Positions 55,021 through 64,000 of a DNA stretch of 64,000 nt are shown here, in pieces (position 1 is the stretch's first letter; each line of letters opens with the position of its first letter). A program made the translations under genes and the position numbers. The stretch comes from Roseovarius lutimaris (GTDB lineage Bacteria; Pseudomonadota; Alphaproteobacteria; Rhodobacterales; Rhodobacteraceae). The stretch is taken from assembly GCF_900115165.1 (NCBI RefSeq), contig NZ_FOVP01000010.1, positions 62,001 through 126,000 of the forward strand. Reading direction: 5' to 3'. The notes under the pieces were generated by a model. The model did not search any database. It was not told the origin of the DNA and saw nothing but the letters and a program-made list of their open reading frames with translations.

Positions 55021-55482
55021 ATGGCTGTTCGTCTGGATGAACTGGATCGAAAAATCCTCGTGCAGTTGCAAGAGGATGGGGGGCAATCGCTCGACGATAT
55101 TGCCAGGAATGTCGGCAGTTCCAAGACCCCCGTATGGAACCGGATTCGCAAGATGCGCGAGGCCGGGGTGATCAAACAGCAAACCTATCTGCTGGATGCC
55201 GAGGCGCTTGGGCTTGAGGCCTGTTTTTTCGTACTGATCCGAACCTCAGAGCATGATGCCGCCTGGCAAAAGGCGTTTCTGAAGGCGCTCAAGGAACGGC
55301 CCGAGGTGCAAGAGGCACATCGCCTTGCGGGGGATATCGATTATATTCTCAAGGTCAGGGTCGCCAATGCGCGCGCCTATGACGTGTTTTATCAGGCGCT
55401 GATTTCAGAGGTGAAGGTGCATAATGTCACGGCACTTTTGTCGATGGAAGAGATCAAATCAACCACCATGCTTCCGCTTTAA
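55021..55482 (+). CDS. Lrp/AsnC-family regulator, probable regulator of cysteine biosynthesis
   Basis: 153 residues. The N-terminal HTH (LDRKILVQLQEDGGQSLDDIA then VGSSKTPVWNRIRKM) is followed by the RAM ligand-binding domain (about 65-145, VQEAHRLAGDIDYILKVRV). Divergence from cobA-cysI-cysH suggests that it controls that operon in response to an amino acid such as cysteine, in place of CysB. It ends one base from the end of the converging tpiA gene. Confidence 0.9.
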   Translation: MAVRLDELDRKILVQLQEDGGQSLDDIARNVGSSKTPVWNRIRKMREAGVIKQQTYLLDAEALGLEACFFVLIRTSEHDAAWQKAFLKALKERPEVQEAHRLAGDIDYILKVRVANARAYDVFYQALISEVKVHNVTALLSMEEIKSTTMLPL

Positions 55483-55483
55483 A

Positions 55484-56230
55484 TCAGGATTCCAATGCGT
55501 TGATAATAGGCGAAAAATCATCAGCCTTCAAACTTGCTCCGCCGACCAGTGCGCCATCGACATTCGAGGTGGCGAAAATTTCTGCGGCATTTTCCGGCTT
55601 GACCGATCCACCGTAAAGCAGGCGAAAATCCTGTGCGGCCCCGGCGCCAAAGCGATCATCAAGGCGGCTGCGGATGAAAGCATGTACCTCGCCAATCTGC
55701 TCCAGGCTCGGGGTGAGCCCTGTGCCGATGGCCCAGATCGGCTCGTATGCGATGACGGTATTGGCACCGGTGGTGCCGTCGGGCAGGGACCCGGCAAGCT
55801 GATCGGCGATCACATCCAATGTTTGCGCGCCTTCGCGCTGTGCCAGAGTTTCACCAAGGCAGACCAGTGCAATCAGGCTCGCCGCATGGGCGGCCAGGGC
55901 CTTTTTTGCGACCAAATCGCTGGTTTCATTGTGATTTTCACGGCGTTCCGAGTGGCCAAGTATCACCGCCCCGGCACCGGCATCGGCCAACATGGGGGCC
56001 GAGATATCGCCGGTATGGGCGCCAGAGGCGGCCGCATGGCAATCTTGAGCGCCGATCATAATGGTGCTGTCGGCGCTAATCCCGGCGGCCTGGGCGATCA
56101 AGGTCGCAGGCGGACAGATCAGGATATCGACAGAGGGCGTCTTATGGACAGACACAAGCGCCTGTAACTCGGCAAGGCTGGGGGTGGTGCCGTTCATCTT
56201 CCAGTTGCCCGCAGCGAGTTTGCGTTTCAT
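55484..56230 (-). CDS. tpiA: Triosephosphate isomerase
   Basis: 248 residues. Catalytic Lys in AAGNWKMNG, His in ILGHSERR and Glu in [10 protein letters not shown] are all present, and the phosphate loop [11 protein letters not shown] and [10 protein letters not shown] follow. It interconverts dihydroxyacetone phosphate and glyceraldehyde 3-phosphate. Three consecutive ATGs (56236, 56233, 56230) exist. The AGAAGG upstream is best spaced (seven bases) from the third. Confidence 0.96.
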   Translation of the reverse strand: MKRKLAAGNWKMNGTTPSLAELQALVSVHKTPSVDILICPPATLIAQAAGISADSTIMIGAQDCHAAASGAHTGDISAPMLADAGAGAVILGHSERRENHNETSDLVAKKALAAHAASLIALVCLGETLAQREGAQTLDVIADQLAGSLPDGTTGANTVIAYEPIWAIGTGLTPSLEQIGEVHAFIRSRLDDRFGAGAAQDFRLLYGGSVKPENAAEIFATSNVDGALVGGASLKADDFSPIINALES

Positions 56231-56329
56231 CATCATGCCTTCTTGAAATTACCTGATCTCGTCGTCCGACATCCGCCGGAATGCAAGCACGACAGGCGGT
56301 TAGCCGATATGTTTGAGAGCAGCGGCGGC

Positions 56330-56680
56330 TTACATATCCGCGAATTTGATCGATTCACCGCAGCCGCAAGCCTCGGTCACATTGGGGTTGTTGAACTTGA
56401 ATCCCGATTCCAGCAGCGAGACTTCATAGTCAATCTGGGTGCCAAACAGGAACATCTGCGCCATCGGTGCGATCATCACGCGCGCGCCATCGGATTCGAC
56501 CACCTCGTCGTTGGGGTCGACCTCGGTCACGTATTCCATGGTGTATTCCATGCCCGCACAGCCGCCCTTCTTGACGCCAATACGCAGCCCCTGATGACCA
56601 TCGCGGCCCATCAGCTTTGCGATTTGCGACGCGGCGGCCGGGGTAATGGTGACGGCTTGTTTTCCGGGGATGCCAAACAT
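56330..56680 (-). CDS. A-type iron-sulfur carrier (IscA/SufA/ErpA family)
   Basis: 116 residues with the three Fe-S cysteines of the family, C41 (GGCAGMEY) and C105/C107 (EACGCGESI). It delivers Fe-S clusters to target proteins. It follows sufT on the same strand, so it is most likely the SUF-system carrier. GGAAGG lies eight bases before the ATG. The remaining suf genes are expected upstream but are not in the window. Confidence 0.92.
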   Translation of the reverse strand: MFGIPGKQAVTITPAAASQIAKLMGRDGHQGLRIGVKKGGCAGMEYTMEYVTEVDPNDEVVESDGARVMIAPMAQMFLFGTQIDYEVSLLESGFKFNNPNVTEACGCGESIKFADM

Positions 56681-56709
56681 TAGGTTTGCCTTCCAATCCG
56701 TTGTGGTAA

Positions 56710-57072
56710 TTACATAAAGCCCAGCTCAAGGCGGGCTTCATCGCTCATCATGTCCATGCCCCAGGGCGGTTCCCAGACCAGTTGAACATCGACATGTTTA
56801 ATGCCTGCCAAAGGTTCGATCGCCTCGGCAACCCAGCCGGGCATTTCACCGGCCACGGGACAGCCGGGCGCGGTCAGGGTCATGGTGACATTGACCGCAT
56901 TTTCGCCATCAATATCAATCGTATAGATCAGGCCCAGATCATAGATATTCACCGGAATTTCCGGGTCATAGACAGAGCGGCAGGCCTCGACCACCTGATC
57001 ATAAAGCGGGTGATCGGTGCTCGAGGGCGCAATCAGCGGGGCGCCTTCAAGGGGTTCTGGGCTATTGTTCAT
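56710..57072 (-). CDS. sufT: SufT (DUF59/MIP18 family) Fe-S assembly protein
   Basis: About 120 residues. The DUF59 core is VVEACRSVYDPEIPVNIYDLG, TLTAPGCPVAGEMPGWV with a conserved Cys, and VQLVWEPPWGMDMMSDEAR. SufT assists maturation of Fe-S proteins. Two adjacent ATGs (57075, 57072) are possible, and TAGGA favours the second. It is 29 bases from the A-type carrier gene. Confidence 0.93.
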   Translation of the reverse strand: MNNSPEPLEGAPLIAPSSTDHPLYDQVVEACRSVYDPEIPVNIYDLGLIYTIDIDGENAVNVTMTLTAPGCPVAGEMPGWVAEAIEPLAGIKHVDVQLVWEPPWGMDMMSDEARLELGFM

Positions 57073-57150
57073 CATCGTGTCCTACGGGTTATCCTGACCA
57101 AACATATAGGGTTTATAGCGGGCTTCGTCCAGAGGGCGGCGGCAAGCGGA

Positions 57151-58566
57151 TCAGTCTTCGATGCTGATGCTGGATTTACGGCGACGCACCGGGGCGGGGC
57201 GCACGCGGGATTCGATCAGATCATAGAGCGCGCCAACGATGTCCTTGCCGGTTGAGGTCTCGATCCCCTCAAAGCCGGGGGACGAGTTGACCTCAAGCAC
57301 CTTTGGCCCGGCCTCAGAGCGCAAAAGATCGACGCCGGCCATGTTGAGATCGAATACTTTTGCCGCGCGGATCGCCGTTTCGCGTTCAAGCTTGGTGATC
57401 CGCACCGCCTTGGCCGAGCCACCACGATGCAGGTTCGAGCGAAAATCGCCCTCGGCCCCGGTGCGCTTCATCGCGCCCACAACCTTGCCGCCGATCACCA
57501 GACAGCGGATATCTTCGCCCGCCGCCTCCTTGACGAAATCCTGCACCAGAAAGTTGGCCTTGAGACCGCGAAAGGCGTCGATCACGGATTCGGCCGCCTT
57601 TTTGGTTTCGGCCAGCACGACGCCCTTTCCTTGTGTCGATTCCAGAAGCTTGACGATAAGTGGCGCGGTGCCGACAAGCCCCATCAGGTTCGAGGTGTCA
57701 AGCGGCGAGGCGGCAAAGGCGGTGTTGGGCATGCCGATCTTGGCGCGCGCCATAAGTTGATGGGCGTAAAGCTTGTCGCGGCTAGAGGTGATGCCGGCGC
57801 TGGAATTCACGCAATAGGTGCCGATGGTTTCAAACTGGCGGATGATCGCGGTGCCATAGGGCGTGATCGAGGCGCCGATGCGCGGCACCACGGCATCAAA
57901 CCGCGGCAGGCGCTTGCCGTCGTAATGCACCTCGGGCGACATCGCGTTGATCGCCATGTAACAGCGGGTGGTGTTGATCACCTCGACGGTGTGACCACGC
58001 GCCTCGCCTTCGCTGACAAGGCGGCGGGTGGAATAGTTGTCCTCGCGGCTCAGAACAGCGATGCGCAGGGCACGGTTGGGCTGGGCGCTGCGCATTTTGG
58101 CGGTGTGGTAGACGTCATAGGAAAGCTCGGGCTGCATAAAACGGTCGGTTGCGACAATCGAGATATGATCCTTGAGCGCGCGACGGCCCAAAAGCATGCG
58201 AGAGGCCATGCCGTGGCGGTTTGTCAGGGTGATTTCGATCGGCCAGCTTTGGCCGTTCACGGCGAGAGTGGAGGAAATGACATAGCGCATTTCCTTGTCG
58301 CCGTTGGACGAGGTCACATCGCGCCGGTCAATAATCGTGGCCGAGCAGGGGATCACAAGGTCGTCGCGCCCCGGAATCGGGTGCACGGTAAAGCGCACCT
58401 TGGGTTTGGAGGCGGGGCCAAAGGTTTCAATATCAAAGGCATGCAGCGCCGAGGTGCGCGCACCGGTATCGACCTTGGCCTTGAGCGCGGGCACGCCAAG
58501 TCCGGGCAGGGCAACCCATTCTTCCCACCCGAATTGCAGCGGCTGCGGAGTGTCGGCGGTGGTCAT
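57151..58566 (-). CDS. Fused RimB-like aspartic protease (DUF785) and RimK-like ATP-grasp ligase
   Basis: 471 residues. The N-terminal 150 residues are a retropepsin-like RimB/DUF785 domain ([28 protein letters not shown], with the active Asp-Thr-Gly at VDTGA). The rest is a RimK ATP-grasp domain (about 165-450) with [23 protein letters not shown]-like [16 protein letters not shown] and the metal site [13 protein letters not shown]. RimK adds glutamates to ribosomal protein S6 or makes poly-glutamate, and RimB removes them, so the fusion joins opposing activities. AGGAGG precedes the ATG at 58566. Confidence 0.9.
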   Translation of the reverse strand: MTTADTPQPLQFGWEEWVALPGLGVPALKAKVDTGARTSALHAFDIETFGPASKPKVRFTVHPIPGRDDLVIPCSATIIDRRDVTSSNGDKEMRYVISSTLAVNGQSWPIEITLTNRHGMASRMLLGRRALKDHISIVATDRFMQPELSYDVYHTAKMRSAQPNRALRIAVLSREDNYSTRRLVSEGEARGHTVEVINTTRCYMAINAMSPEVHYDGKRLPRFDAVVPRIGASITPYGTAIIRQFETIGTYCVNSSAGITSSRDKLYAHQLMARAKIGMPNTAFAASPLDTSNLMGLVGTAPLIVKLLESTQGKGVVLAETKKAAESVIDAFRGLKANFLVQDFVKEAAGEDIRCLVIGGKVVGAMKRTGAEGDFRSNLHRGGSAKAVRITKLERETAIRAAKVFDLNMAGVDLLRSEAGPKVLEVNSSPGFEGIETSTGKDIVGALYDLIESRVRPAPVRRRKSSISIED

Positions 58567-58680
58567 GAACGGTGCCTCCTTGGCAAGGTCTGGATCGCGC
58601 GCGGGCACACCCCGGCATCCTTGGGCACCCAGTCACATCATGAATGGAGGGGAAACTCAAGGGAGCTTGGGTTGCAGGGC

Positions 58681-58965
58681 CTAATCGTTGATGTCGGTTT
58701 CGATCCTGCGCGCATTGCCGCCGGGCGCGCGGAAAAAGCGCCGCAGAATGAGCCATGCGATCAGCGACAGCACCGCGAAGATCGCCAGAAGCGCGGCAAG
58801 GCCAGGGGTGAGCGGGCTAAGCAGCAAGAGGCCCACGAGGGCGGCGCCGATGGCAAAGCCGAGAAAGATAAAGCCCGGTGCAAGCACTTCAAGGATGCCA
58901 AGCACAAGGGCGGCGGCAAACCAGACCCACCAGAACGACCAGAGAGCAACCCCGCCCAGCATCAT
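58681..58965 (-). CDS. NfeD-family short membrane protein
   Basis: 94 residues: three hydrophobic segments (about 5-30, 33-50, 55-75) and a polar tail. It is the partner of the SPFH protein, whose stop overlaps its ATG by four bases (ATGA). This is the truncated NfeD form, without the C-terminal OB domain. NfeD-slipin pairs organise membrane microdomains and are linked to protein quality control. Confidence 0.85.
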   Translation of the reverse strand: MMLGGVALWSFWWVWFAAALVLGILEVLAPGFIFLGFAIGAALVGLLLLSPLTPGLAALLAIFAVLSLIAWLILRRFFRAPGGNARRIETDIND

Positions 58966-59852
58966 GCCTTTCCTTTCAGCATGTTGAAGGCATTTCCAAA
59001 AGCCTCAAGCGCGTTGGCGGGCACCAGGATGGTCGAAGAGGATGGGCTTGCGCCAAGCGCATTCAGCGCCTCGACCTGTTTCAGGGCGACCTGATATTGC
59101 GCAGCCGCCAGGCCGTTTTCGGCGATGGCGGCGGCAACGACGCTTGTGGCATAGGCCTCGGCCTCGGCGGCGATGCGACGGGCCTTGGCGGTTTGCTCGG
59201 CGGCGTAAAGCTCGGCGTCGGCATTGAGCTCGACCGCGCGCTTGGAGCCTTCTGCCTCGGTTACCTGGGCGCGCCGCGCGCGCTCGGCGTTGAGCTGTTG
59301 CATCATCGCGTCGCGGGTTGCCTGATCAAGGTTCACGTCAAGGATTTCGGCGCGCGTCACCTCGATGCCCCAGTCATCCACGGCGCTTTCGACAAGCGAT
59401 TTGATGGTGCCGATCATCTCGTTGCGGTTGGACTGGACTTCGTCAAGGTCCATTCGACCGATCTCGGCGCGCACGATCCCGGCCACGGTGGTGGCGATGG
59501 CGGCATCGACGTCGCGGATGCGATACACCGTTTTTTCCGGCTCGATGATGCGGTAGAACACCGAGGTATCGACCTGCACCAGCACGTTGTCCTTGGTGAT
59601 TGCATCCTGGCTGGCGGTCGGCAATTGGCGTTCAAGGATCGAAATGCGATGCGCAGCGCGATCCAGAAACGGCACGATCATGTTGATACCGGGTTTGAGA
59701 ACCGCATGCAGCCGCCCAAAGCGTTCAATCACGAATTGTTCCGATTGCGGAACGATTTTGACACTGCGCAGTACCGTGATGATGATCAGCGCGGCCAACA
59801 GGATATACAACAGGTTGGACGAAAGCAGGTCCATGATCTGATCTTCTAACAT
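58962..59852 (-). CDS. SPFH/stomatin-type protein (slipin)
   Basis: 296 residues. The N-terminal membrane hairpin (about 7-30) is followed by the SPFH domain (VKIVPQSEQFVIERFGRLH to LDVNLDQATRDAMMQQ, about 35-200), then a long Ala/Glu-rich coiled coil (about 200-270). GAGGT precedes the ATG at 59852. It forms oligomeric membrane rings and is encoded with NfeD. Confidence 0.92.
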   Translation of the reverse strand: MLEDQIMDLLSSNLLYILLAALIIITVLRSVKIVPQSEQFVIERFGRLHAVLKPGINMIVPFLDRAAHRISILERQLPTASQDAITKDNVLVQVDTSVFYRIIEPEKTVYRIRDVDAAIATTVAGIVRAEIGRMDLDEVQSNRNEMIGTIKSLVESAVDDWGIEVTRAEILDVNLDQATRDAMMQQLNAERARRAQVTEAEGSKRAVELNADAELYAAEQTAKARRIAAEAEAYATSVVAAAIAENGLAAAQYQVALKQVEALNALGASPSSSTILVPANALEAFGNAFNMLKGKA

Positions 59853-59978
59853 TTCGTACCTCAAAATTACACGCAAACCGCCGCGTTCGGCCATTTTTGA
59901 AAGATGTGCCGCTTTTGGCCGTTTTACAAGCTGGGGTAAATCGCTTTAAGGGGGGTAAACGCAGATAGGGGTCAAATT

Positions 59979-61109
<1,131 letters not shown>

Positions 61110-61288
61110 CGGATCTGCTTTCGGGTATCCGCCTGTCAAGCCATCAGACCTGTGCATTTCTGCAAGGGGCGCTGTGGAATAGGGGATAGGGTTTGGCCCT
61201 TGGGGGCAGGGCCGGTCGTGCCTAACTGTGTTGCGAGGCTGCGGAGACGATCCGCACTATGCCGCAGAACAAACCCAGGAGCGTCCTT

Positions 61289-62365
61289 ATGTCAGACAAG
61301 TTATTTTCCCCCGTCACCGCCGGTGACCTCGATTTGGCCAACCGCATGGTTATGGCCCCGCTGACGCGCAATCGCGCCGATGATGACACCGGCGAGGTGT
61401 CGGATATGCATGTGGATTACTACAGTCAGCGCGCCGGGGCCGGGCTTATCATCACCGAGGCCGCGCAAATTTCGGCCGAGGGCAAGGGCTATGTCGGTAC
61501 GCCGGGGATTTACACGCCCGGACAGGTCGCGGCCTGGAAAAAGGTCACCGACGCGGTGCATGACAAGGGCGGCAAGATCGTGATCCAGCTTTGGCATGTC
61601 GGGCGGATCAGCCATGTGTCGCTGCAACCGGATGGTCAGCCACCGGTTGCGCCCTCGGCCATCGGCGCCGAGTCGCCGACCTTTACCCGCAACGGGTTTG
61701 AAACGACCTCTGTGCCGCGAGCGCTTGAGACGGACGAGATGCCGCGCATCGTGGCCGATTACGTGCATGCCGCCAAATGCGCCAAAGAGGCGGGCTTTGA
61801 CGGGATCGAATTGCACGCCGCCAATGGCTATCTTCTGGATCAGTTCATCAAGGATGGCCCTAACACGCGCAGCGATGCCTATGGCGGCTCGATCGAAAAC
61901 CGCGCGCGGCTTTTGTTCGAGGTGCTTGACGGGTTGACGGATGTCTGGCCCGTTGGAAAAATCGGTCTGCGTCTTTCGCCCTATTCGGGCTTTAACGCCG
62001 CCGAGGATAGCGATCCCGATGCCACCTTTGGCTATGTGGTCGAGCGGCTGAACGCCTATCCGCTGGCCTATCTGCACCTGATTGAAGGGGAGACCGGGGG
62101 CGATCGCAATGGCGGCTTTGACGCGCTGCGCGAGCTTTGGCGCGGGACCTATATGGCCAATAACGGCTATGACCGCGATCTGGCGATGGCGCGGGTTGAC
62201 GAGGGCAAGGTCGATCTTGTCGCCTTTGGGCGCCCCTTCATCGCCAATCCCGATCTGGTCGAGCGGTTGCGCCGTGATGCGCCGCTCAACGAGGGGGATG
62301 GTGATACCTATTATGGCGGGGGCCGAGAGGGGTACACCGATTATCCAAGGCTTGACGCGGCGTGA
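61289..62365 (+). CDS. Old Yellow Enzyme family alkene reductase (NemA-like)
   Basis: 358 residues, FMN-dependent TIM barrel. The active-site pattern is AANGYLLDQFI, with the SDAYGGSIENRARL signature, QLWHVGRISH and VAFGRPFIANPDL near the C-terminus. It reduces electron-poor alkenes, enones and nitro compounds with NAD(P)H. The ATG at 61289 has AGGAG seven bases upstream; an in-frame ATG at 61259 does not. Transcribed alone. Confidence 0.92.
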   Translation: MSDKLFSPVTAGDLDLANRMVMAPLTRNRADDDTGEVSDMHVDYYSQRAGAGLIITEAAQISAEGKGYVGTPGIYTPGQVAAWKKVTDAVHDKGGKIVIQLWHVGRISHVSLQPDGQPPVAPSAIGAESPTFTRNGFETTSVPRALETDEMPRIVADYVHAAKCAKEAGFDGIELHAANGYLLDQFIKDGPNTRSDAYGGSIENRARLLFEVLDGLTDVWPVGKIGLRLSPYSGFNAAEDSDPDATFGYVVERLNAYPLAYLHLIEGETGGDRNGGFDALRELWRGTYMANNGYDRDLAMARVDEGKVDLVAFGRPFIANPDLVERLRRDAPLNEGDGDTYYGGGREGYTDYPRLDAA

Positions 62366-62401
62366 CCCGGTTAAGGTAAAGACGCAAACAACACGCTTTC
62401 T

Positions 62402-62431
62402 TGCCGCGCCTGACCATCGGGCGCGGCATTT
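62402..62431 (+). terminator. Terminator after the Old Yellow Enzyme gene
   Basis: TGCCGCGCC (62402-62410) pairs with GGCGCGGCA (62420-62428), with a 9-base loop and a short TTT. It lies 36 bases after the stop. Confidence 0.65.
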
Positions 62432-62497
62432 GCGTTAAAACCTGCCCATTGTGCCCTTGCCCCCGCGGGCGCAGGCGGGCATTCTGGGGGACGCGTG

Positions 62498-62525
62498 TTG
62501 AAATCAGCGGGCTTGTGCCCCAGAT
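62498..62525 (+). promoter_or_regulatory. Candidate heat-shock (RpoH) promoter of lon
   Basis: TTGAAA (62498-62503), a 14-base spacer and CCCCAGAT (62518-62525) closely match the sigma-32 pattern CTTGAAA-N11-16-CCCCATnT. It lies about 80 bases before the lon start, and lon is heat-induced in many proteobacteria. Confidence 0.6.
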
Positions 62526-62604
62526 TAACACCAGTGAAACGGAGAAGGCCGAGGTTGCTGCGTAGTCAGGGCCAGTGCCTTTTTGCCAAGAACAGGAAAT
62601 GATG

Positions 62605-64000
62605 ATGCAAGAGCCCCTTAACGCTTCTTACCCAGTGCTGCCGCTGCGCGATATCGTGGTTTTTCCGCATATGATCGTGCCGCTCTTCGTCGGGCGCGAG
62701 AAATCGGTTCGCGCGCTGGAAGAGGTGATGCAGGACGATAAACAAATCCTTCTGAGCAGTCAGATTGATCCGGGCATTGATGACCCCGACGAGAGTGGCA
62801 TCTATCGCGCCGGTGTGTTGGCGAATGTGCTGCAACTGCTGAAGCTGCCCGATGGCACCGTCAAGGTGCTTGTCGAGGGTGTGGCGCGGGTGCGGATCAC
62901 CGACTATCTTGAGAATGACGATTTCTTCGAGGCGCGCGCCGAGTATCTCACCGAGATGCCGGGCGATGCCACCACCATCGAGGCGCTGTTGCGCTCGGTG
63001 GGGGATGAGTTTGCGCGCTATGCCAAGGTCAAGAAGAACATCCCCGACGAAGCGCTTGCCGCGGTAACGGACTCTGAAGAGCCCGCAAAGCTGGCCGACC
63101 TGGTTGCCGGGCATCTTGGCATCGAGGTCGACAAGAAACAGGACCTGCTTGAAACCCTCAGCGTGAGCGAGCGGCTGGAAAAGGTCTATGGCCTGATGCA
63201 GGGCGAAATGAGCGTTCTTCAGGTCGAGAAAAAAATCAAGACGCGTGTCAAATCCCAGATGGAGCGCACACAGCGCGAATACTATCTGAATGAGCAGATG
63301 AAGGCCATTCAGAAGGAACTGGGCGATGGCGAAGAGGGCGAAGGCGAAGTCGCCGAGCTTGAGGGCAGGATCAATGAAACCAAGCTGAGCAAAGAGGCGC
63401 GCGAAAAGGCCGATGCTGAGCTCAAAAAGCTCAAGAACATGAGCCCGATGAGCGCCGAGGCAACAGTGGTGCGCAACTATCTCGACTGGATGTTGTCGAT
63501 CCCATGGGGCGTGAAAAGCCGGGTCAAGAAAGACCTGAGCCGCGCACAGGACGTGCTTGATACCGATCACTATGGCCTGGATAAGGTCAAGGAGCGGATC
63601 GTCGAATATCTTGCGGTGCAACAGCGCAGCAAAAAGCTCAAGGGGCCGATCATGTGCCTTGTCGGCCCGCCGGGCGTGGGCAAGACCAGCCTTGGCAAAT
63701 CGGTGGCGCGGGCCACCGGGCGCGAATTCATCCGCATTTCGCTTGGCGGCGTGCGCGACGAGAGCGAAATTCGCGGTCACCGCCGGACATATATCGGCTC
63801 GATGCCCGGCAAGATCATTCAGGCGCTGAAAAAGGCCAAGACCACCAACCCGCTTATCCTTTTGGATGAGATCGACAAGATGGGGCAGGATTTCCGCGGC
63901 GATCCGGCGAGCGCCATGCTTGAGGTGCTTGACCCCGAACAGAACAGCACCTTTGTCGATCACTATCTGGAGGTGGAATACGACCTTTCGAATGTGATGT
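62605..64000 (+). CDS. lon: ATP-dependent protease Lon, N-terminal part (cut by window edge)
   Basis: 465 codons are visible and the gene continues past the window. The N-terminal LON substrate-binding domain ([20 protein letters not shown]) and coiled coil are followed by the AAA+ module with Walker [13 protein letters not shown] and Walker [11 protein letters not shown]. The catalytic Ser-Lys dyad lies outside the window. Of three successive in-frame ATGs (62599, 62602, 62605), the third is best spaced from AGGA (62594-62597). It degrades misfolded and regulatory proteins in the cytoplasm. Confidence 0.95.
   Translation, partial: MQEPLNASYPVLPLRDIVVFPHMIVPLFVGREKSVRALEEVMQDDKQILLSSQIDPGIDDPDESGIYRAGVLANVLQLLKLPDGTVKVLVEGVARVRITDYLENDDFFEARAEYLTEMPGDATTIEALLRSVGDEFARYAKVKKNIPDEALAAVTDSEEPAKLADLVAGHLGIEVDKKQDLLETLSVSERLEKVYGLMQGEMSVLQVEKKIKTRVKSQMERTQREYYLNEQMKAIQKELGDGEEGEGEVAELEGRINETKLSKEAREKADAELKKLKNMSPMSAEATVVRNYLDWMLSIPWGVKSRVKKDLSRAQDVLDTDHYGLDKVKERIVEYLAVQQRSKKLKGPIMCLVGPPGVGKTSLGKSVARATGREFIRISLGGVRDESEIRGHRRTYIGSMPGKIIQALKKAKTTNPLILLDEIDKMGQDFRGDPASAMLEVLDPEQNSTFVDHYLEVEYDLSNVM

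Noticed and set aside
57427..59094. Long plus-strand open frame of 555 codons opposite the RimB-RimK fusion and the nfeD/slipin genes
   Set aside because: It crosses three well-supported genes and shows no domain.

Overview
The window is high-GC DNA from an alphaproteobacterium, most likely a Roseobacter-group member of the Rhodobacteraceae. The main reasons are the soxBDAG sarcosine oxidase operon, the cobA-DUF2849-cysI-cysH-DUF934 sulfite reduction operon, an iron superoxide dismutase, DUF1289/RuvX/CcmI packing, a GTTC-N7-GTTC SOS box before uvrA and family-typical intergenic repeats. This assignment rests on gene content and arrangement, not on a database search.

Region 1 to 9.9 kb is accessory. 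A divergent IclR-type regulator (cut by the window start) faces a tightly coupled trio: a biotin carboxylase, a divergent PycB/OadA-type carboxyltransferase and a CoA-acylating aldehyde dehydrogenase of the SauS/EutE type. They are followed by a TSUP (TauE/SafE) permease, an AtoE-type short-chain fatty acid transporter and an amidase. No biotin carrier protein is encoded beside them. This looks like an uncharacterised catabolic cluster for a small amide, acid or aldehyde. It ends at an IS30-type transposase remnant fused to a truncated tyrosine recombinase next to the 5' end of dusA, a known chromosomal integration site. The cluster may therefore be cargo of a decayed dusA-targeting island.

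Region 9.9 to 46.3 kb is mostly core genome. It holds dusA, DUF1289-ruvX-ccmI, soxBDAG with an embedded small membrane protein, sodB, rarD, a LOG-family nucleotidase, a LysM protein, an Atm1-type ABC exporter and an HNH nuclease. These are followed by bactofilin with an M23 peptidase, DUF455, bcp, a large AsmA-like protein, queA, MFS, DUF924, lpd, a methyltransferase and uvrA under an SOS box. The segment closes with small DUF proteins, a J-domain protein, infC with a probable AUA start, and a striking membrane-anchored Ala/Asp/Glu/Thr repeat protein with no Lys or Arg over about 227 residues.

Region 45.7 to 48.7 kb is a TetR-controlled group: TetR, DUF1348/NTF2-like, an FMN split-barrel protein and an exported alpha/beta hydrolase broken by a one-base frameshift. 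An 18-bp perfect inverted repeat forms the probable operator. Region 48.7 to 64 kb carries ada, the assimilatory sulfate reduction operon with a flavin reductase (fpr), an Lrp-type regulator, tpiA, an A-type Fe-S carrier and sufT, a fused RimB-RimK-like protein, nfeD-slipin, tgt, an Old Yellow Enzyme and the 5' part of lon behind a heat-shock-like promoter. No tRNA, rRNA or CRISPR array was recognised.
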